Positions 34,667 through 47,127 of a stretch of 64,000 bases of DNA are shown piece by piece. The position numbers and the translations under genes were made by a program. Below the pieces are notes generated by a model. It saw nothing but the letters and a program-made list of their open reading frames with translations. It ran no database searches and was not told where the DNA came from. Origin of the DNA: Stromatinia cepivora (taxonomy: Eukaryota; Ascomycota; Leotiomycetes; Helotiales; Sclerotiniaceae). The DNA lies in NCBI GenBank assembly GCA_014898415.1, contig RCTD01000014.1:1240001-1304000 (forward strand). The letters are read 5' to 3'. Every line of letters starts with the position of its first letter. Positions within the stretch are counted from its first letter, which is position 1.

Positions 34667-37501
34667 CTAAACCGCAAAAGCAACACCCGCCACAATATTC
34701 GCCAACTCCTTTTCATCGAATGCCATAACCAAATATTTATCCTTCTTTGCTATCACTTTATCCCCAAATTGTTTCTCAAAAGGTTCTATCAGATTCTGAC
34801 ACGTCTCATGCATACAAAACTCTGAAAACGGCAGATCTTTTGGAACAAATAACCAAGTGAACATGCGCCCTGTGAGATCGTAAAAGGTAAATTCATCACA
34901 TATATCGTGATGAGCTGTTAGAGGATAGAAATATGGAGCGCTCCATAAGCGAAGTAGAGCGAACTTGACATCGGGGTGAGAAGTTGAGAACTTTCTGGCA
35001 GTATTTAAGAGGCGCGGGACTTTAGAGGGATCTTCCATCCGGCATAGCATTTCGGGGTCAGTAGTAACAGGACCCCAAGCGACGAAGAAGTCAGGTTTGG
35101 AAGGACGGATGGATTCTGTACCCTGAAATGCCTGACAATTGGATTCTGTCGATGCATGACTACGAATGATACCAGACTTGCAAACTGCAAAAGGCTGTGT
35201 CAGTAACTTTCAGGGAAAAAGAAAGAGTGGATCCTTACGTCTTGCAATGATAGGTCGAATTTTCATATCCCATTCAAGGGGAAATGATGCGTAATCATCT
35301 CTGAACTTCATTTGCCTTCGACCAGTTGTAGGGCATGCTGCCTCAGCTTAGTTCCAATCCATGATGCCCAATTTGACGCAGGAAAGTACCCCCAACAGGC
35401 CAACATGCTCAGTTCAAAGAACTCTTCCCAATTTCGACAAAGCTCGATTGCAGTATTGAGGTTACTATCCTTCGCGATGGAGAAATGTAACCACCCTCCA
35501 CGACTCATTGCTTTATCACTGGGGTAATTCCATATCGTTCTACCACAAATCTTTACGCGGATCTTCTTGCGTACTTTCTGAGCATTATTAGAATTACCGA
35601 AATCAATAGCACCCCCTTCCTCACCGCCCATAATGTTTTCCATGGATGGTGCCATTCCAGGGACCATTCCAAGCATACTCTCAGCTGCCTCTTCTCGGGA
35701 AATCTCTTGCTTTGAACGCCATGTTCCAGGTAATCCACCACGTTTTTTCCGTGTAAACCTGATCTTTAAATCATAAGGGTCAGCAAGGTCGGCTTCATGG
35801 TTTTCGTGATCATGAGCGCCATTGGTTGGAGCCTCTGGTTCATTTTGCTCTTCTGCTTCTTCTTCAGACCGAAAGAAATCTGCGCATGCATCACGAATTT
35901 CTTGGAGGCTAGGTTTCTCCAATTTGAGACAGACATCTCTCAGAGCCGTACCAGTCACTTCCACATCTGCAAAGAATGCCTCGATACTATCAGCGCGAAG
36001 AGCTGCTGGGAGTAATGCGGCGTGCCCAAGCAATAACCGACAGAACAATAAGTGCTTGATCTCAGATATCTCGCCGAGTAGTCGTTGGACTTCAAATTCT
36101 GTAAAGGTCCGGGTTGTTTTTTGAATGTGAGGATTCTCTACCGTACCTGCCACCACTACTCCATGAACATCATCAAGGTCAATTTTGATTCCATGAGCCA
36201 ACCTGTGATGTATGTCCTTTCGGGTTTCGATGAGAGATTTATCAGGGAGCTCTTGTGGATTGGGAGTCGGTTTGCTTGCCTTGACCGCCTGAGAAGGAGT
36301 GGTAGTTGTAGCTGCTCCATTCCTCTTCTTTTTATTCTTCGACTTTTTGGATATAGAAGAGGACTCGATTTGGGATACAAGTTCGTCGATACTATTTGTG
36401 TTAAAGGTTGGTTCTTGAGATGCTACATTATTCTCGGTCAAATCATTCTTGTCAATTTCATTCGAGGGTGGTTTTTCCATTTCTGGTTCTTCCGTTTTAA
36501 GTTCTTCTTCTGAGGACATCCATAAAAAATGTCGCATGAGATCTTTTAGATATGGTCAGTTTGTATCGATTAGACATATAACGTGAAGTCCTCCCTTCAA
36601 AGTCTGCACATGAGATTTTTAGAGTGTAACTCAACATACCAATAAAGTTCCCTCTCCCATCCTCCAGTTCATCTTCAATAGGGTCCCAGTCCATATCTTC
36701 ATCCGTGCCCTCATTCTCCTCTGCCTCCTTCATCTTCTCCTTATAAAGTTTCTCCAGAAAAGTATCTTGCTTTTTCTCCTCTTCCCTTCTCATTTTCTCC
36801 TCCATTCTTTGTTTTGCTTGCTTCCAATTCCTTTGCCATAATTGTGCTTCTTGTTTTATCTTCTTTTGTCCCTTTTCTCGATTTGCTTCCTCATCGTCCT
36901 GACATTCTCGTACCCATTTGAACCATTGATGATTTTTATACAAGATCTGGGATGAATTTAATTAGCATAGAGTCCATAGTATTTATCGAAGGTTGACAAA
37001 CCTCGGCAGTTCTTCTCTCGAGTCTTTCTAAAGCTTTGGTAACATATGTTTTCTGGTTCATGAGTTGGTCCAAGAACTTCGCATGCCTATAATCCATATT
37101 CTGACTGAAGAATCGACTATGGTGCAACCTTCTTGCCCTTATTACTCCTTCCAGTCATTGATATTTGGTCTATAGCCAATCATGTAGTTTATTGCATTCT
37201 GCCTCCGTTGTTACGCCCTTAAACGTCTCATTTCCTAGGGCAGTTTTCGTATTCGCAAAGTACAGAGGAAGATTCTTGTCCAGGCGTTCAAGTCGAGCTG
37301 TGCGAATTTTGTATCCACGGTAGAGACCTGAAGGTTGTTAGATATCTTGATTATCTCGGAGCGTTCTGGGGACATAATACCTTGACATTGTTTAGAGTGG
37401 AAGCTGCAGAAGAGACCATTTATAGATGTAGCAGTCTCCAAGCAGCGTTTCTCATCAGACACATTCAGTGCATTGCACTGCGAAGGAGAATTGGCATCCA
37501 T
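34667..37501 (-). pseudogene. Large conserved fungal protein gene with two nonsense codons and a frameshift
   Basis: The exons on the minus strand are 37501-37381, 37327-37002, 36946-36640, 36542-35239 and 35184-34667, all with good splice sites (introns of 53, 55, 97 and 54 bp). The N-terminus is Cys-rich (CNAL, KRCLETATS, LFCSFHSKQCQG), possibly metal-binding. Next come RARRLHHSRFF, MDYRHAKFLDQLMNQKTYV, a long charged coiled coil (WQRNWKQAKQRMEEKMRREE), and an acidic block DMDWDPIEDELED. A Lys-rich linker precedes C-terminal LRQHALQLVEG, FRDDYASFPLEWDMKIRPI and a conserved-looking tail. In-frame TAG (37172-37170) and TGA (37157-37155) interrupt exon 2, each one C-to-T change from Gln or Arg. 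Exon 4 is out of phase by one base near 35310, where a lost C of a CC pair would explain it. I believe this is a recurrent hypothetical family in Pezizomycotina. The function is unknown. Confidence 0.72.
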
Positions 37502-38357
37502 TGCCGTACTTCATTGACAAGATTGTAGAGGTATGAATAAAGCTTCCTCCCATGCCGATGGGTATTTCAAGGAGGTTATAGAACTTGCGGGGGACGAGGG
37601 TCTTGATTGGTCCTGATAGGAAACGCGTTTCGCGTTTGAATGTGATAATCTGATAACCATGGCAGTTAACGTTGCTCGAGGTGACGTTCAAAAAAGCAAT
37701 TGAATGAAAGATTGATATCATAAGAAGCTCGGGAAAGCCAAGGATTGATCTCACCCAGGTCGGGCTGTATAAAAGAAGATTTGGATCCATCTCAAAAAAG
37801 AAAAGAGTTTCTGAAATGGAAATCTCCAAATACCGACCTGTTTGCTTCCTTATCGGAAAAGCTATCCAGCTACCCCGCCTTTCCCCGTAAAACGTAAAAC
37901 GTAAAACGTATAGGTTAATATGGCCGAATTGGAACTCGTATATAAATAAGTATTGATAGAAAATGTATATGGAATTAGAAGATGTAGATCTAATTTAATC
38001 TTACCTTCCTACCTCGTATGTATTTGCTTGTTCATAGCACCTGCCATTTCATTTTTTGATGCTTCATGCTGAATTAACGACTCATCATTATTTACCTATA
38101 TATCTTTTTTCTAACATTCACCACAATTCCAACCACCACATGGACAACATTCACTCATGCATGTGTATTTTTTTCAACCCAGAATCTATCTTTTTTGTTT
38201 TTGAATCCCTTACTCTTTCTATCGTTCTTTTCTTCTTCTATCCATATCACGACAATGGATCCCCATCAAAATCCCACCCAAGTTGGAAATCATGAACACG
38301 TATTGCACAACGCCCTGTATATTGTCAAACAACTCTTATTTTCTTCATCAAATCACA
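37502..38357. other. Spacer between the decayed gene and tRNA-Thr
   Basis: A minus-strand open frame of 124 codons (37829-37455) overlaps the start of the neighbouring gene and lacks recognisable domains; it is probably 5' leader. At 37885-37910 the unit AAAACGT is repeated three times. No other gene is seen. Confidence 0.35.
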
Positions 38358-38457
38358 GCCCGTTTGGCTTAGCGGTAAAGCGCATCACTAGTAGTCTTCC
38401 GAGAGGTAAATAAATAGATGAATGATGAGATCCTAGGTTCGATTCCTAGAACGGGCA
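38358..38457 (+). tRNA. tRNA-Thr (AGT) with a canonical 28-nt intron
   Basis: The acceptor stem GCCCGTT (38358-38364) pairs with AACGGGC (38450-38456); the discriminator is A (38457). The anticodon stem CATCA (38383-38387) pairs with TGATG (38423-38427), with the anticodon AGT at 38390-38392. An intron at 38394-38421 follows position 37, the normal site for the tRNA splicing endonuclease. The T arm CTAGG-TTCGATT-CCTAG is intact with a standard B box. It is a useful contrast to the initiator tRNA at 13522. Confidence 0.93.
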
Positions 38458-39769
38458 GTTTGAATATTTCTTTTGCAATATTTTTTCACTCAATTATTGG
38501 TGGTTTTTTTTGGAGGATACAAGATGGAGGGAGAGGGGAGTTGGTTAGTGTTTTTGATTTTTGTATGTTTCGATATCCCAAATGGCAGAACATTTTTGTG
38601 CGGTGATGCTGTTTTTTACACCTCATTATATCATTCCGGTAAACGTTGTTATTTCTTCAATTCTCGACGACTTCGATTTAAATCTTGCTATTTTACTAGT
38701 CTTGAGACCGAGAAGTACCCTGCCTTCCATTATTACTTACCATGCCTGCACTTTTCATCACAAGATGCTTGAAAGCCAAGAGAACGAGTTCGATATGTGC
38801 TCATTAGTTGAGAAAATGCTCTTTGGCTGGCGGATAGTAAATGACTATTAGCTGAATATCAGTCGAAAAGGGTGTAATCTTGATACCTAGAACTCATAGG
38901 TAAAGCAATGTATACCGACGTACTACGAATCGATTTCATTCCGGCCTCACTTTTAAGTTATCGTTTAGCCTTTGAAACTTTCACATGTGTCGGGGAAATG
39001 CCATTGATTTTTGCGACATCTTAGCATTCCCAAATCCTGATAGTATCCACGATCGGGAAATTAATCAGAAACTTGTACCTTCTGTAACCTCCAGTGAGTT
39101 ACCGTCATTATAGAACTCCAGCGAGCAAGGCTCAGCGCTATAATTCCGTATGATACCATATCTGTCAGATGGCAGGACCCTTATTTAACCGAAGCAAGAA
39201 AGAAAAAAATGCAAAAGGCTTAACTTAGCCAAACTTTATCCCACGATACTGACGATCAGATAACGCAACTAAATCTGACACTCTTCGACGGAGATATCCA
39301 GGTTATCAGCATATAATTTTCGACCCAAGGGTTCATTGTCCTACCCCCCTTATGTAACTCGTTTAACATCTAAAACGATGATACGTCTCTGTACAAGGTG
39401 ATAGGTCGTAATTATATCATAAATCACTCAGGTGAGTCAACGACAACATTGTTCGAAGACCTTGTCTGGTGAGTTGGTCGATTTGCACGTGTGTTAAATA
39501 TAAGAAGAGGATGGATGCGGAGAAAAGGAATTGAGTGTTCAGCCTATAGAATGTTGGACACGACGCCATCTGATAAGGCAGAGTCAGATTTCGAGGTACG
39601 GATCTACTTGACGAGAATACATTTTACGATGATCAAGACAATGGATTTGTGTAGGTTCTGATATGAGTACTCTTAGGTAAGACTACTTTCAACTTGTTAT
39701 TAGGTCTGAGACACTGCCTTCGTTGGATTGAATTTCTCCCAAGTTACCAACGCTTCAGACTCCCTCACA
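38458..39769. other. Spacer upstream of the antiporter gene
   Basis: Only short frames occur at 38473-38851, immediately after the tRNA, without recognisable domains. The region from about 39480 to 39769 is the likely promoter and leader of the antiporter. No other element was found. Confidence 0.35.
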
Positions 39770-41494
39770 ATGGCTTACCTCCCTTATGTTGAACCTGGAC
39801 TCGAAATCATCCTTCCATTATCAACTTTTATATTCATACTCAATATTACACGGGATGTTCTCGACAACTTTCTCTACTGTGGACTCATTGGTGAAATATT
39901 CATCGGTATACTATACGGAATGCCCATCACAGGAACATCATGGCTCGGCATAGAAACGCAAGAAACAATACAATATCTCGGGTATCTCGGTCTCATCTGT
40001 CTAGTATTCGAGGGCGGACTCATTACCGATCTTAAAATGTTGAGAAAGACAATATGGGTAACGCTTTCCGCAGCGGCAATTGGAATCCTCATGCCTATGG
40101 CTCTCTCATTCTCTATCATGGGTATGAAGTTCGATACTGTCGAAGGTTCGGGATATCCAACTGCATTGGCTGCTTTCTCAGCTGGTGTCTCGCTATGTTC
40201 CACATCTTTAGGTTCTACATTCATCATACTCGCATCAGCAAACTTACAGAAAACTCCAACTGGTACATTGATTGCTGGCGCCGCAATGCTAGATGATATT
40301 CTAGTGCTTGTAATGGTTAAAATTGTCACAGCACTCGGACAAGGACAATCAAATCCATGGAGAATAGCTCGACCGGCCATTTCAAGCCTCAGTCTCATTC
40401 TTGCCACATTTCTCCTGGTGCCATTTCTCATCAAACCAATATACAAAACTTTCCATTCAATTTTCGCAAATCAGAAAGAAGTTAACCGCGGAACTTTCGG
40501 TAAGAGTTATGATACGGAAAAGGGGATTTCACGACATACCGGATTTATGCTTTCTACTTTGGTACTCATACTTCTTGTTACTATCGCTGCGTGTGTAGAA
40601 GGATCTATATTACTTTCTGCATTCCTAGCAGGGGCAATCGTCAGATATATGTGGCAAAGTGGTGATTGGGATTTGGATATGGAGATTGATCGACCTACTC
40701 TCATGTTTGAAGAGTACTATAAACCGATTATGGATCATATACTCGTACCTTTCTTCTTTGTGAGTTCTCTTCTTACTATTACTCATATGACATCCTATGA
40801 TGAAGGATGTATAAATTCCCTTCCAGCTAACAAAATATATGTACGAGTATAGGCATCAATCGGTTTCTCGATCCCCATCTCAGAAATGTTCTCCCCATCC
40901 ATAATCTACAAAGGAATTTTCTACGCCCTCCTAATGTTCCTAGCCAAAGCATCCGTAGGATTAACCCTCTATATGAATTTCCTCGTCCAAAAAATAAGAA
41001 CTCCAAAATCCTCCTCACAAACACAACATCCCCAATTGCAATCCGACATCTCACCCTCCGAGCTCCAAACCCCCAACACCCGCACCAAAAACCCACCAAA
41101 ACCACCCCATCTAGACGCCATCATAGTCGGCTCAACCATGATCGCCCGCGGCGGCTTCGGCTTCCTCGTCGCATCCGAAGCGCAGAGTTCGGGAACACTG
41201 AGTTTACACTCAAAGAATCTTGTGAAAATTGACTTACAGGATCCAGCAAATAAAAGAGGTGTTAAAACGCTAGATGTAGTGGAAGATCAGATATTCTTGG
41301 TTATTATTTGGGCGTTGGTTTTATGTACGATTTTGGGGCCGGTGGTGGCGGGGATTGCGGTGAGGAGGAAGGTGGAGGGGGAGATGGAGGTGGTGGGGGG
41401 GAGGTGCGGATGTAGGGTTGGACGTGAGGTTGGACGTGGGGTTGGGATGAGGGTGGGAGGGAGAGAGGAGGGGGGGTGCCATCTTTGTTTGTAG
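39770..41494 (+). CDS. Cation/proton antiporter (CPA superfamily membrane protein)
   Basis: Members exchange Na+ or K+ for H+ across membranes and contribute to pH and salt homeostasis. The exons are 39770-40759 and 40853-41494, giving 543 residues. The 93-bp intron has a GTGAGT donor and an upstream GCTAAC. The ATG at 39770 is chosen because the protein aligns from MAYLPYVEPGLEIILPL; the frame is open further upstream without an ATG. About ten to twelve hydrophobic helices are visible, with the antiporter stretches LGLICLVFEGGL and the acidic pair in TLIAGAAMLDDILVLVM, where an Asp-Asp couple is typical of ion-binding in the family. A cytoplasmic loop with HPQLQSDISPSELQT precedes STMIARGGFGFLVASEA. 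The last 45 residues are a Gly/Arg/Val-rich low-complexity tail from a G-rich tract; a missed final intron or a degraded 3' end is possible. Confidence 0.85.
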
Positions 41495-41756
41495 GGGTTT
41501 TTATTTTTGGGTGTGGTTTGATGGGTTTGTGTGGAGGGGATGGAGGAGATAGGATGTTATGGGAATGGAAACGGAGTTTGAGGAGTAAATCGAGATGTAC
41601 ATTTGTTCAGAGGAATAATATAGATTAGTAGAAGGGAAGTGCGCATCACAATGATTTCTTCTTCGTTACCGAATAGTTACAATGCATAAAACAATTTCGA
41701 TACCCAAGTTTAACTCACATTCATTACATAATCACAATGGCCAAGAATCCCATGTA

Positions 41757-42263
41757 AGAGTTCTGGTCCAAGCTCACCGCACACCATTCGAATTCGTGAC
41801 AGAATCCCTGCAAAAACCATGTTTTCTCATACAAAATTAAATATCGAATAACTTTTTCAATATTAAATTAAAATAATTGAGATTTAAAAATATAATAACT
41901 AAATACAATCGAACCATAAAAAATAATATACCTTATCTTCTATAATTTTTGTTCAAAAGTTATACTAATTTAAAATTTAAAATCTTCAAAATTTCAATAT
42001 ATAATGTTTTTCTTATACAAAATAAACGATTTTTTCGAACCTTTTTGTTTTTTTGACTTCGAATATATATAATTCCAAAACAAAAATACTTCAAAATATT
42101 CTATTTGATTTTTAATAAATTTCGATTAATTATCATTATATAAATACATATTTTGATAATTTATCTCAATTTTTCATATAAATAATAAGGGTCTGAAAAG
42201 TTGAAAAATCATGAATTTTGGTGTGATTTCGCTTAGTGTGCGGTGAGTCCGGACCAGAACTCT
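41757..42263. mobile_element. MITE, 507 bp, with 28-bp terminal inverted repeats and TA target site
   Basis: The left terminus starts AGAGTTCTGGTCC and includes TCACCGCACAC; the right terminus is its reverse complement at 42236-42263, 25 of 28 positions matching. TA lies just outside both ends (41755-41756 and 42264-42265). The interior is about 85 percent AT with no coding frame. TIR plus TA duplication points to a Tc1/mariner-type non-autonomous element. It sits about 260 bp downstream of the antiporter stop. Confidence 0.82.
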
Positions 42264-42265
42264 TA

Positions 42266-43044
42266 TATACACCTGTTCTAACGCCAACTTGAATTTATTC
42301 ATCTCCACTTCTGAGAATACCTTTATTGTAACATCCCCCATTTCACTTCACTCATTGGACCACATCAAATTGTTTGTTTATTTATCCACTCCACTTCACT
42401 TCACTGCATTTCCTTCCCATTAAACACCACTTCTAAAGAATCTAGTCAAAGGAACCCAAATTTCTCTATTCGTCTTTCAACTTTTTGAAAACAGAAGAAA
42501 AAGGGAAAATGGAAAGAAAAACGTATTTGTCATGGAGGTGCTTTCCCTTGCTTCTCCCCTGTTACCTTAACCAGTCAAGCGCACTTGACAAGATGATCTC
42601 ATCGTGTTTAGCACTCGGCCGTCGCGCGTTTCTGGTGAGGTTTTTTGTGGATAGAGGGAGAGAGGTTTTCGGGCTATTATTGGACAGAAGTGATGAGGAT
42701 GAATGAGAGACTGGTGAATGGGTGAGTATACATAAATAATTGAAAGATTTTCATGCCATCTATCTTGACTCATTGATTGTAAGCACAACATATATCAAAT
42801 ATGCGAGGGTATAAACCTATTTATCCAAATCTCCACAGGTATCTAACTCATCCTCATCAAGCAAGCCAAAGCAAGCCAAAGCACACAACAAAGAATGCAA
42901 GAGAAACGACAGCTTTAGCCCTGTAATCCAATACCATCTTGTTCCCACGCCTGCAAAAAATGCGAATGAACTGTGATGTCTCCTATACATATAACTCAAA
43001 GAAGTATAAGCCCCCAACGTTGAACGAAATAACCCCAAGCTCCT
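42266..43044. other. Spacer with no convincing gene
   Basis: Open frames of 73-74 codons on both strands (42485-42791) have no recognisable domain. The segment 42837-43044 is probably the 3' UTR of the minus-strand gene that ends at 43045. Confidence 0.35.
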
Positions 43045-43371
43045 CTACAAAATGACCAAAACGAGAGTCACTGCCATAGCAGTAAACATGCCAACAGCCA
43101 CCAGGCTTTGAACAAAACTTATCCAAATGCCTCGACCTTGTTCTTTCCGTGAAGTTCTCAACACGCCTTCTTTACTTGTGTATGATGGGATTGTGCCGTA
43201 TCCAGACGATGAAACTGCTGCGCTCTTCTCGATATCGATGGTGTCAAACGGTTGCTATATGTGAGCAATTAGTGGATGGTATGATGATCCAAGGAAATGA
43301 AGATGTACCATCATGCTGGAAGGCTTGGATTCCTCTGGGGAAGAGTTTTCTGGGAGAGCTTTGTACTCCAT
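43045..43371 (-). CDS. Small single-span (tail-anchored-like) membrane protein, 90 aa
   Basis: The product is not recognised. Exons are 43371-43309 and 43254-43045 on the minus strand, joined over a 54-bp intron (GTACAT donor, TAG acceptor). The protein begins MEYKALPENSSPEESKP, has a Ser/Thr-rich hydrophilic middle (FDTIDIEKSAAVSSSGYG, YTSKEGVLRTSRKEQGRG) and ends in one hydrophobic helix, ISFVQSLVAVGMFTAMAV plus a few residues, immediately before the stop. This is the layout of a tail-anchored protein with a cytosolic N-terminus. The basic SRKEQGR patch lies just before the membrane span, as positive-inside would predict. A further upstream exon cannot be excluded. Confidence 0.6.
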
Positions 43372-45842
43372 CTTTCTGGCGGGAGTTGGAAATGGGTATG
43401 GTAGGTGAAGCATGAGGTTAAAGTCCTGAAATGGAAAGAATAGATCCGTGGTTGCGAGGAAGGAGGAGAGCTGGTGAGAAAATCTACAGATGTGAAATGG
43501 CCATGCAAATATGAGGTATTGTCTGAATATTGATTTAACCAAACATTGAAATCTCGAGGGAGCAGTCTTCTTTTCTTCTAGAAAATCCCTACTCTGATGT
43601 TATTACACTAATTTCCTTATCGGCGGACTCTGCAAGCAAAATTAATTTGGTGTGTAGTTGATAAGCCATGAACGTCTGCTGCAAATGGCATGTGATGGTG
43701 CTTATCTCTGCACAGGGGTTCAGAAAATGACACACTCGTGATTTCTCATGCAGAAAAGATCCGGAATACATCCGCGACAGCGAAAAAATAGATAACACTT
43801 TATATGAGACACGAATAGAGAGGAGGCGGTTGATAAGATGGTGGGTAGAAATATCAGCCGGATTGAGGGGCTAAAGCCAATATGATAAACTTGAGAAAAA
43901 GTGTCATATGAGGTCCATGAGAGACAACAACTGATGCTGTGCTTGTGAACTCAATTTGAAATCATTATTACACGGCAACATATTGCGGCAGAATTCTACT
44001 CTATTGCAAGACATAGACGCTGGGTTGGGAGGGTTGCAGATGCCGCCAAAAAACCATAAGCATACAACTAGTACTACCATATCCACTTTGAATCATGCAG
44101 ATGACGGGGTATGCGACCATCTTGTGCGAGACTTAGTGCCAGAAAAGTGGTGGTTGAAGCATAAAAAGAGAAAAATACTTTGGAACAAGATAGCTAACAT
44201 CTAACAATCATGCATGCCTCATTGGTACCAACCAAGAGTATTCCAAGTGCCCCATACGGATGAATATGTAGAAATGGCAAACCTTTACTGTCGTTCTTAT
44301 CGGATCATAGACCTGCAAAGTGTACACTATTGTATACACATAAGTTCGTGCTGAAGCTAGGCAATGCTTTGAGATGCCTGTCAAGGTCCTGCATAGAGGG
44401 TCCAGTACATTCCAAGCAGATCTCGAAGCTTATACTTTAGAAAGTCTCCACTCTCTTATACATTCAGAGCCATCATGCCCGACGTTTTGCGGCGGCTATA
44501 CTCCGTAATATACAAGACGGAGAATGGCTTATAGGTTGCTTAGGACGGGACCCAGATATTCATGAATGTTCCTCGGGTAGCCCTTAGATGATCCAGCATG
44601 CATATCAGCGGACCTTCAATTCCACCCATTTTGTAAGATTTATATTGCATATTGGAGGACATCGGCGCCACTATTCGAGTCGTAGCAATAGGATATTTCT
44701 TGTCCGATCTTTTGGCATAGGAAAGAGATATGGTTCCGACTTCGAAATCGGCTAAGGATAGCATATTTTATCGAAAATTTTGTCTTGAGTTTGAGAACTG
44801 GATTTCGGTAATGCTAAAACTCAGGACATATCTCGACCTTTGAGGGGGGAGGAGGAGGAATGACGGTGAAATCTCCTCAGTTCAGTTGAGGATTTCTCTA
44901 ACGCATAAATATCTTTTTCGACGATCGCCAGGGCGTATGCAAGACATCGTTGTCAGATAGGGTAAAATTAAGATGGTTTTGAGGGCTTTCCTCATGTTGT
45001 TGAAGTTGTGCTGTTGAAGAATTGATGAGCTTTGGGATGTCATAAAATAACAGGATAGGCTTAACTTAATGATGCTGGCTGGCTGGTTCACCGCCTGCAG
45101 AATACATACAATGCCGGAACCCACCATTTCATTAAGTCTCTCTCCCAAACATCAAAAGTATATAACGTTTATAGAATATCATCAAGTTCATTAAGCATAG
45201 AAGCTTGTTTTAACATATCATTTTCATTTATAGTTCATTTAATTCTATCATCTCATTCAAGTGTTGACATTGAAAAGGACTGCATTTCAACTTATTTTTT
45301 CGCGCCTGGTAAAGAAGAAGCAGCACATTAACCAAACTGAACTCAAAACAGGCTTTTCGAGTTACCTACCCCTCAGATTAGACTAATGGCACTTCAAATT
45401 CGCCCGAAACCGTTATTTAAATACAGTCTCTTCTGTGCAATGATAGGTGTTGTTCGTAAGGTAGGACATTGTTCGCCATTCCATTGCCATTGCTTCAAAG
45501 GATGGCTATGGCTATGGCTGTGACTATGGCTATGCCTGTGACTTAATCATTGCAAAGCCACAACTCAAAATTCACCTGTGGATCACAAGTCACCACCAGC
45601 AGGATTAACATTAAAAACTAGGTATTTATATGAACATTCACTTGTGCTCGTCGTCTTTGTGACTGACATTCACAATTTACAGTCACATTCACGCCTGATT
45701 TTAACTTTATTATTACCCTCTCGAAAAACCCCGCCTTTCTACTTACCCACATACTACCTACCTACTTACGAAGTATCTCTCATAGAAACAGATAACAAAT
45801 TCTACGACAACGACAACATAGCCCTTTTACCACAGCAATACC
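43372..45842. other. Long intergenic region, no supported gene
   Basis: The frames present are short, for example 44540-44764 minus with 74 codons, without domain or splice support. A small simple repeat of CTATGG/CTGTGAC units lies at 45502-45541. A pyrimidine-rich leader with CTAC/CCTA repeats at about 45730-45770 precedes the SYLF gene. Confidence 0.35.
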
Positions 45843-47127
45843 ATGACTGAACCATCAAATAATACAACTAAACCGTCAGCTTGGGAGAAAACCAAGACTG
45901 GCGGTAAAGCTGCTTTTGATAAAGGGTGGGCTGCATTCGAGAAGTTAGGAGGACCAGTTAACAAGCTCACGAATAAGATTGGATCTGAGGCCTTCTGGCC
46001 AACGGGGATGGAGAAAGAATGCGAGAAAGCTGCTCGAATCCTCAAATCATTCTGTAGTACGTCTGCTTAATACTTTCAACTGCAAACGACCCACTAACAA
46101 TTTGACAGAAGATGGATTTATGGCGGAGCAACAAAAAGATGCATCGCTAGATCCAGAAACTAAGAAGAAAGCCCAAGATGGTCCCAGCAAACCACCGAAA
46201 GTTCTTGTCAAAATCCCTCAAAAGGTTATCAAGAACTGCGTCGGTCTTGCAATTTACACCACAATGCGTTCTGGGTTATGGGTATCCGGAGCAGGTGGAT
46301 CGGGCGTTTTGATTGCCAAGAACGAGAAGGGACAGTGGTCACCACCGTCCGGAATTCTCGTTCACACTTTGGGTGTAGGATTCATGGCCGGAATCGATAT
46401 CTATGACTGTGTCATTGTTATCAATGACCGCAAGGCTCTCGATGCATTCAGTAGATTACGTGTCTCCCTCGGTGGTGAAATATCTGTTGTGGCTGGGCCA
46501 ATTGGGAGTGGAGCGGTCTTGGAGAGCGAGCTCTTGAAAAGTCGAAAGCCTTTGTTCTCCTACATGAAAAGCAGAGGTTTGTATGCAGGAGCACAGGTTG
46601 ATGGAACCATAATTATCGAGCGCAACGATGAGAATGCAAGATACTATGGGGAAAGGTTGCCAGTGGCACAGATTTTACAAGGCAGAGTCCCATCACTTCC
46701 ACCAACGGCTGAATTATTGATGGAGGTTGTGAAGGATGCTGAGGGAAGGCCAAATCTAAATCAGGCTTTCTTGCAGCAAGTCTACGATAAGCCAGCTCCC
46801 GCAGATGTGGAGGTTGTGCATTCAGGAGAGGCTAGTGAGGATGAGAAGAAGAAGTATGGAAACCCGAACACGGCCGAGGGTTATGCTATTCAGCAACAAT
46901 TGCATGGATATCAACAGCAGCAGTATCCCGGATATACGCACGGTAACGACCTATATTACCCTTCTCCACCTCCAGGACCCCCGCCCCATCAAGGCCATAA
47001 TCCCTTGGAGCAGGCTCCTCCGGCTTACTATCCGCCTCCGCGTCCGTCGGAGTTTCCACAACAGCAAGGAAGTGGTGCAACTGAACACGGCTATTATGCA
47101 CCCGAAAAACCACCCCGCCCAACCTGA
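45843..47127 (+). CDS. ysc84: SYLF-domain lipid-binding protein (Ysc84/Lsb4-like)
   Basis: The SYLF domain binds phosphoinositides and, in yeast Ysc84, actin and Las17 at endocytic sites. Exons 45843-46056 and 46109-47127 give 410 residues. The 52-bp intron has GTACGT and CACTAAC signals. The domain spans about residues 40-280. It includes CEKAARILKSFC, the motif IPQKVIKNCVGLAIYTTMRSG... (read as VIKNCVGLAIYTTMRSG), SGSGVL-type glycine turn GAGGSGVLIAK, and WSPPSGILVHTLGVGFMAG. The later parts are VSLGGEISVVAGPIGSG and SRGLYAGAQVDGTIIIERND. The C-terminal 120 residues are Gln/Pro/Tyr-rich with PPPGPPPHQG and PPAYYPPPRP, likely SH3 or WW ligands. There is no C-terminal SH3 domain, unlike yeast Ysc84. 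The gene appears intact. Confidence 0.92.

Noticed and set aside
35797..36513. Several plus-strand frames of 72-142 codons
   Set aside because: They are antisense to the Lys/Glu-rich exons of the minus-strand gene; the composition of that strand creates long shadow frames.
37885..37910. Short AAAACGT triplicate considered as a CRISPR-like or regulatory array
   Set aside because: Three 7-bp direct copies without spacers are a trivial tandem repeat, and the sequence is eukaryotic.
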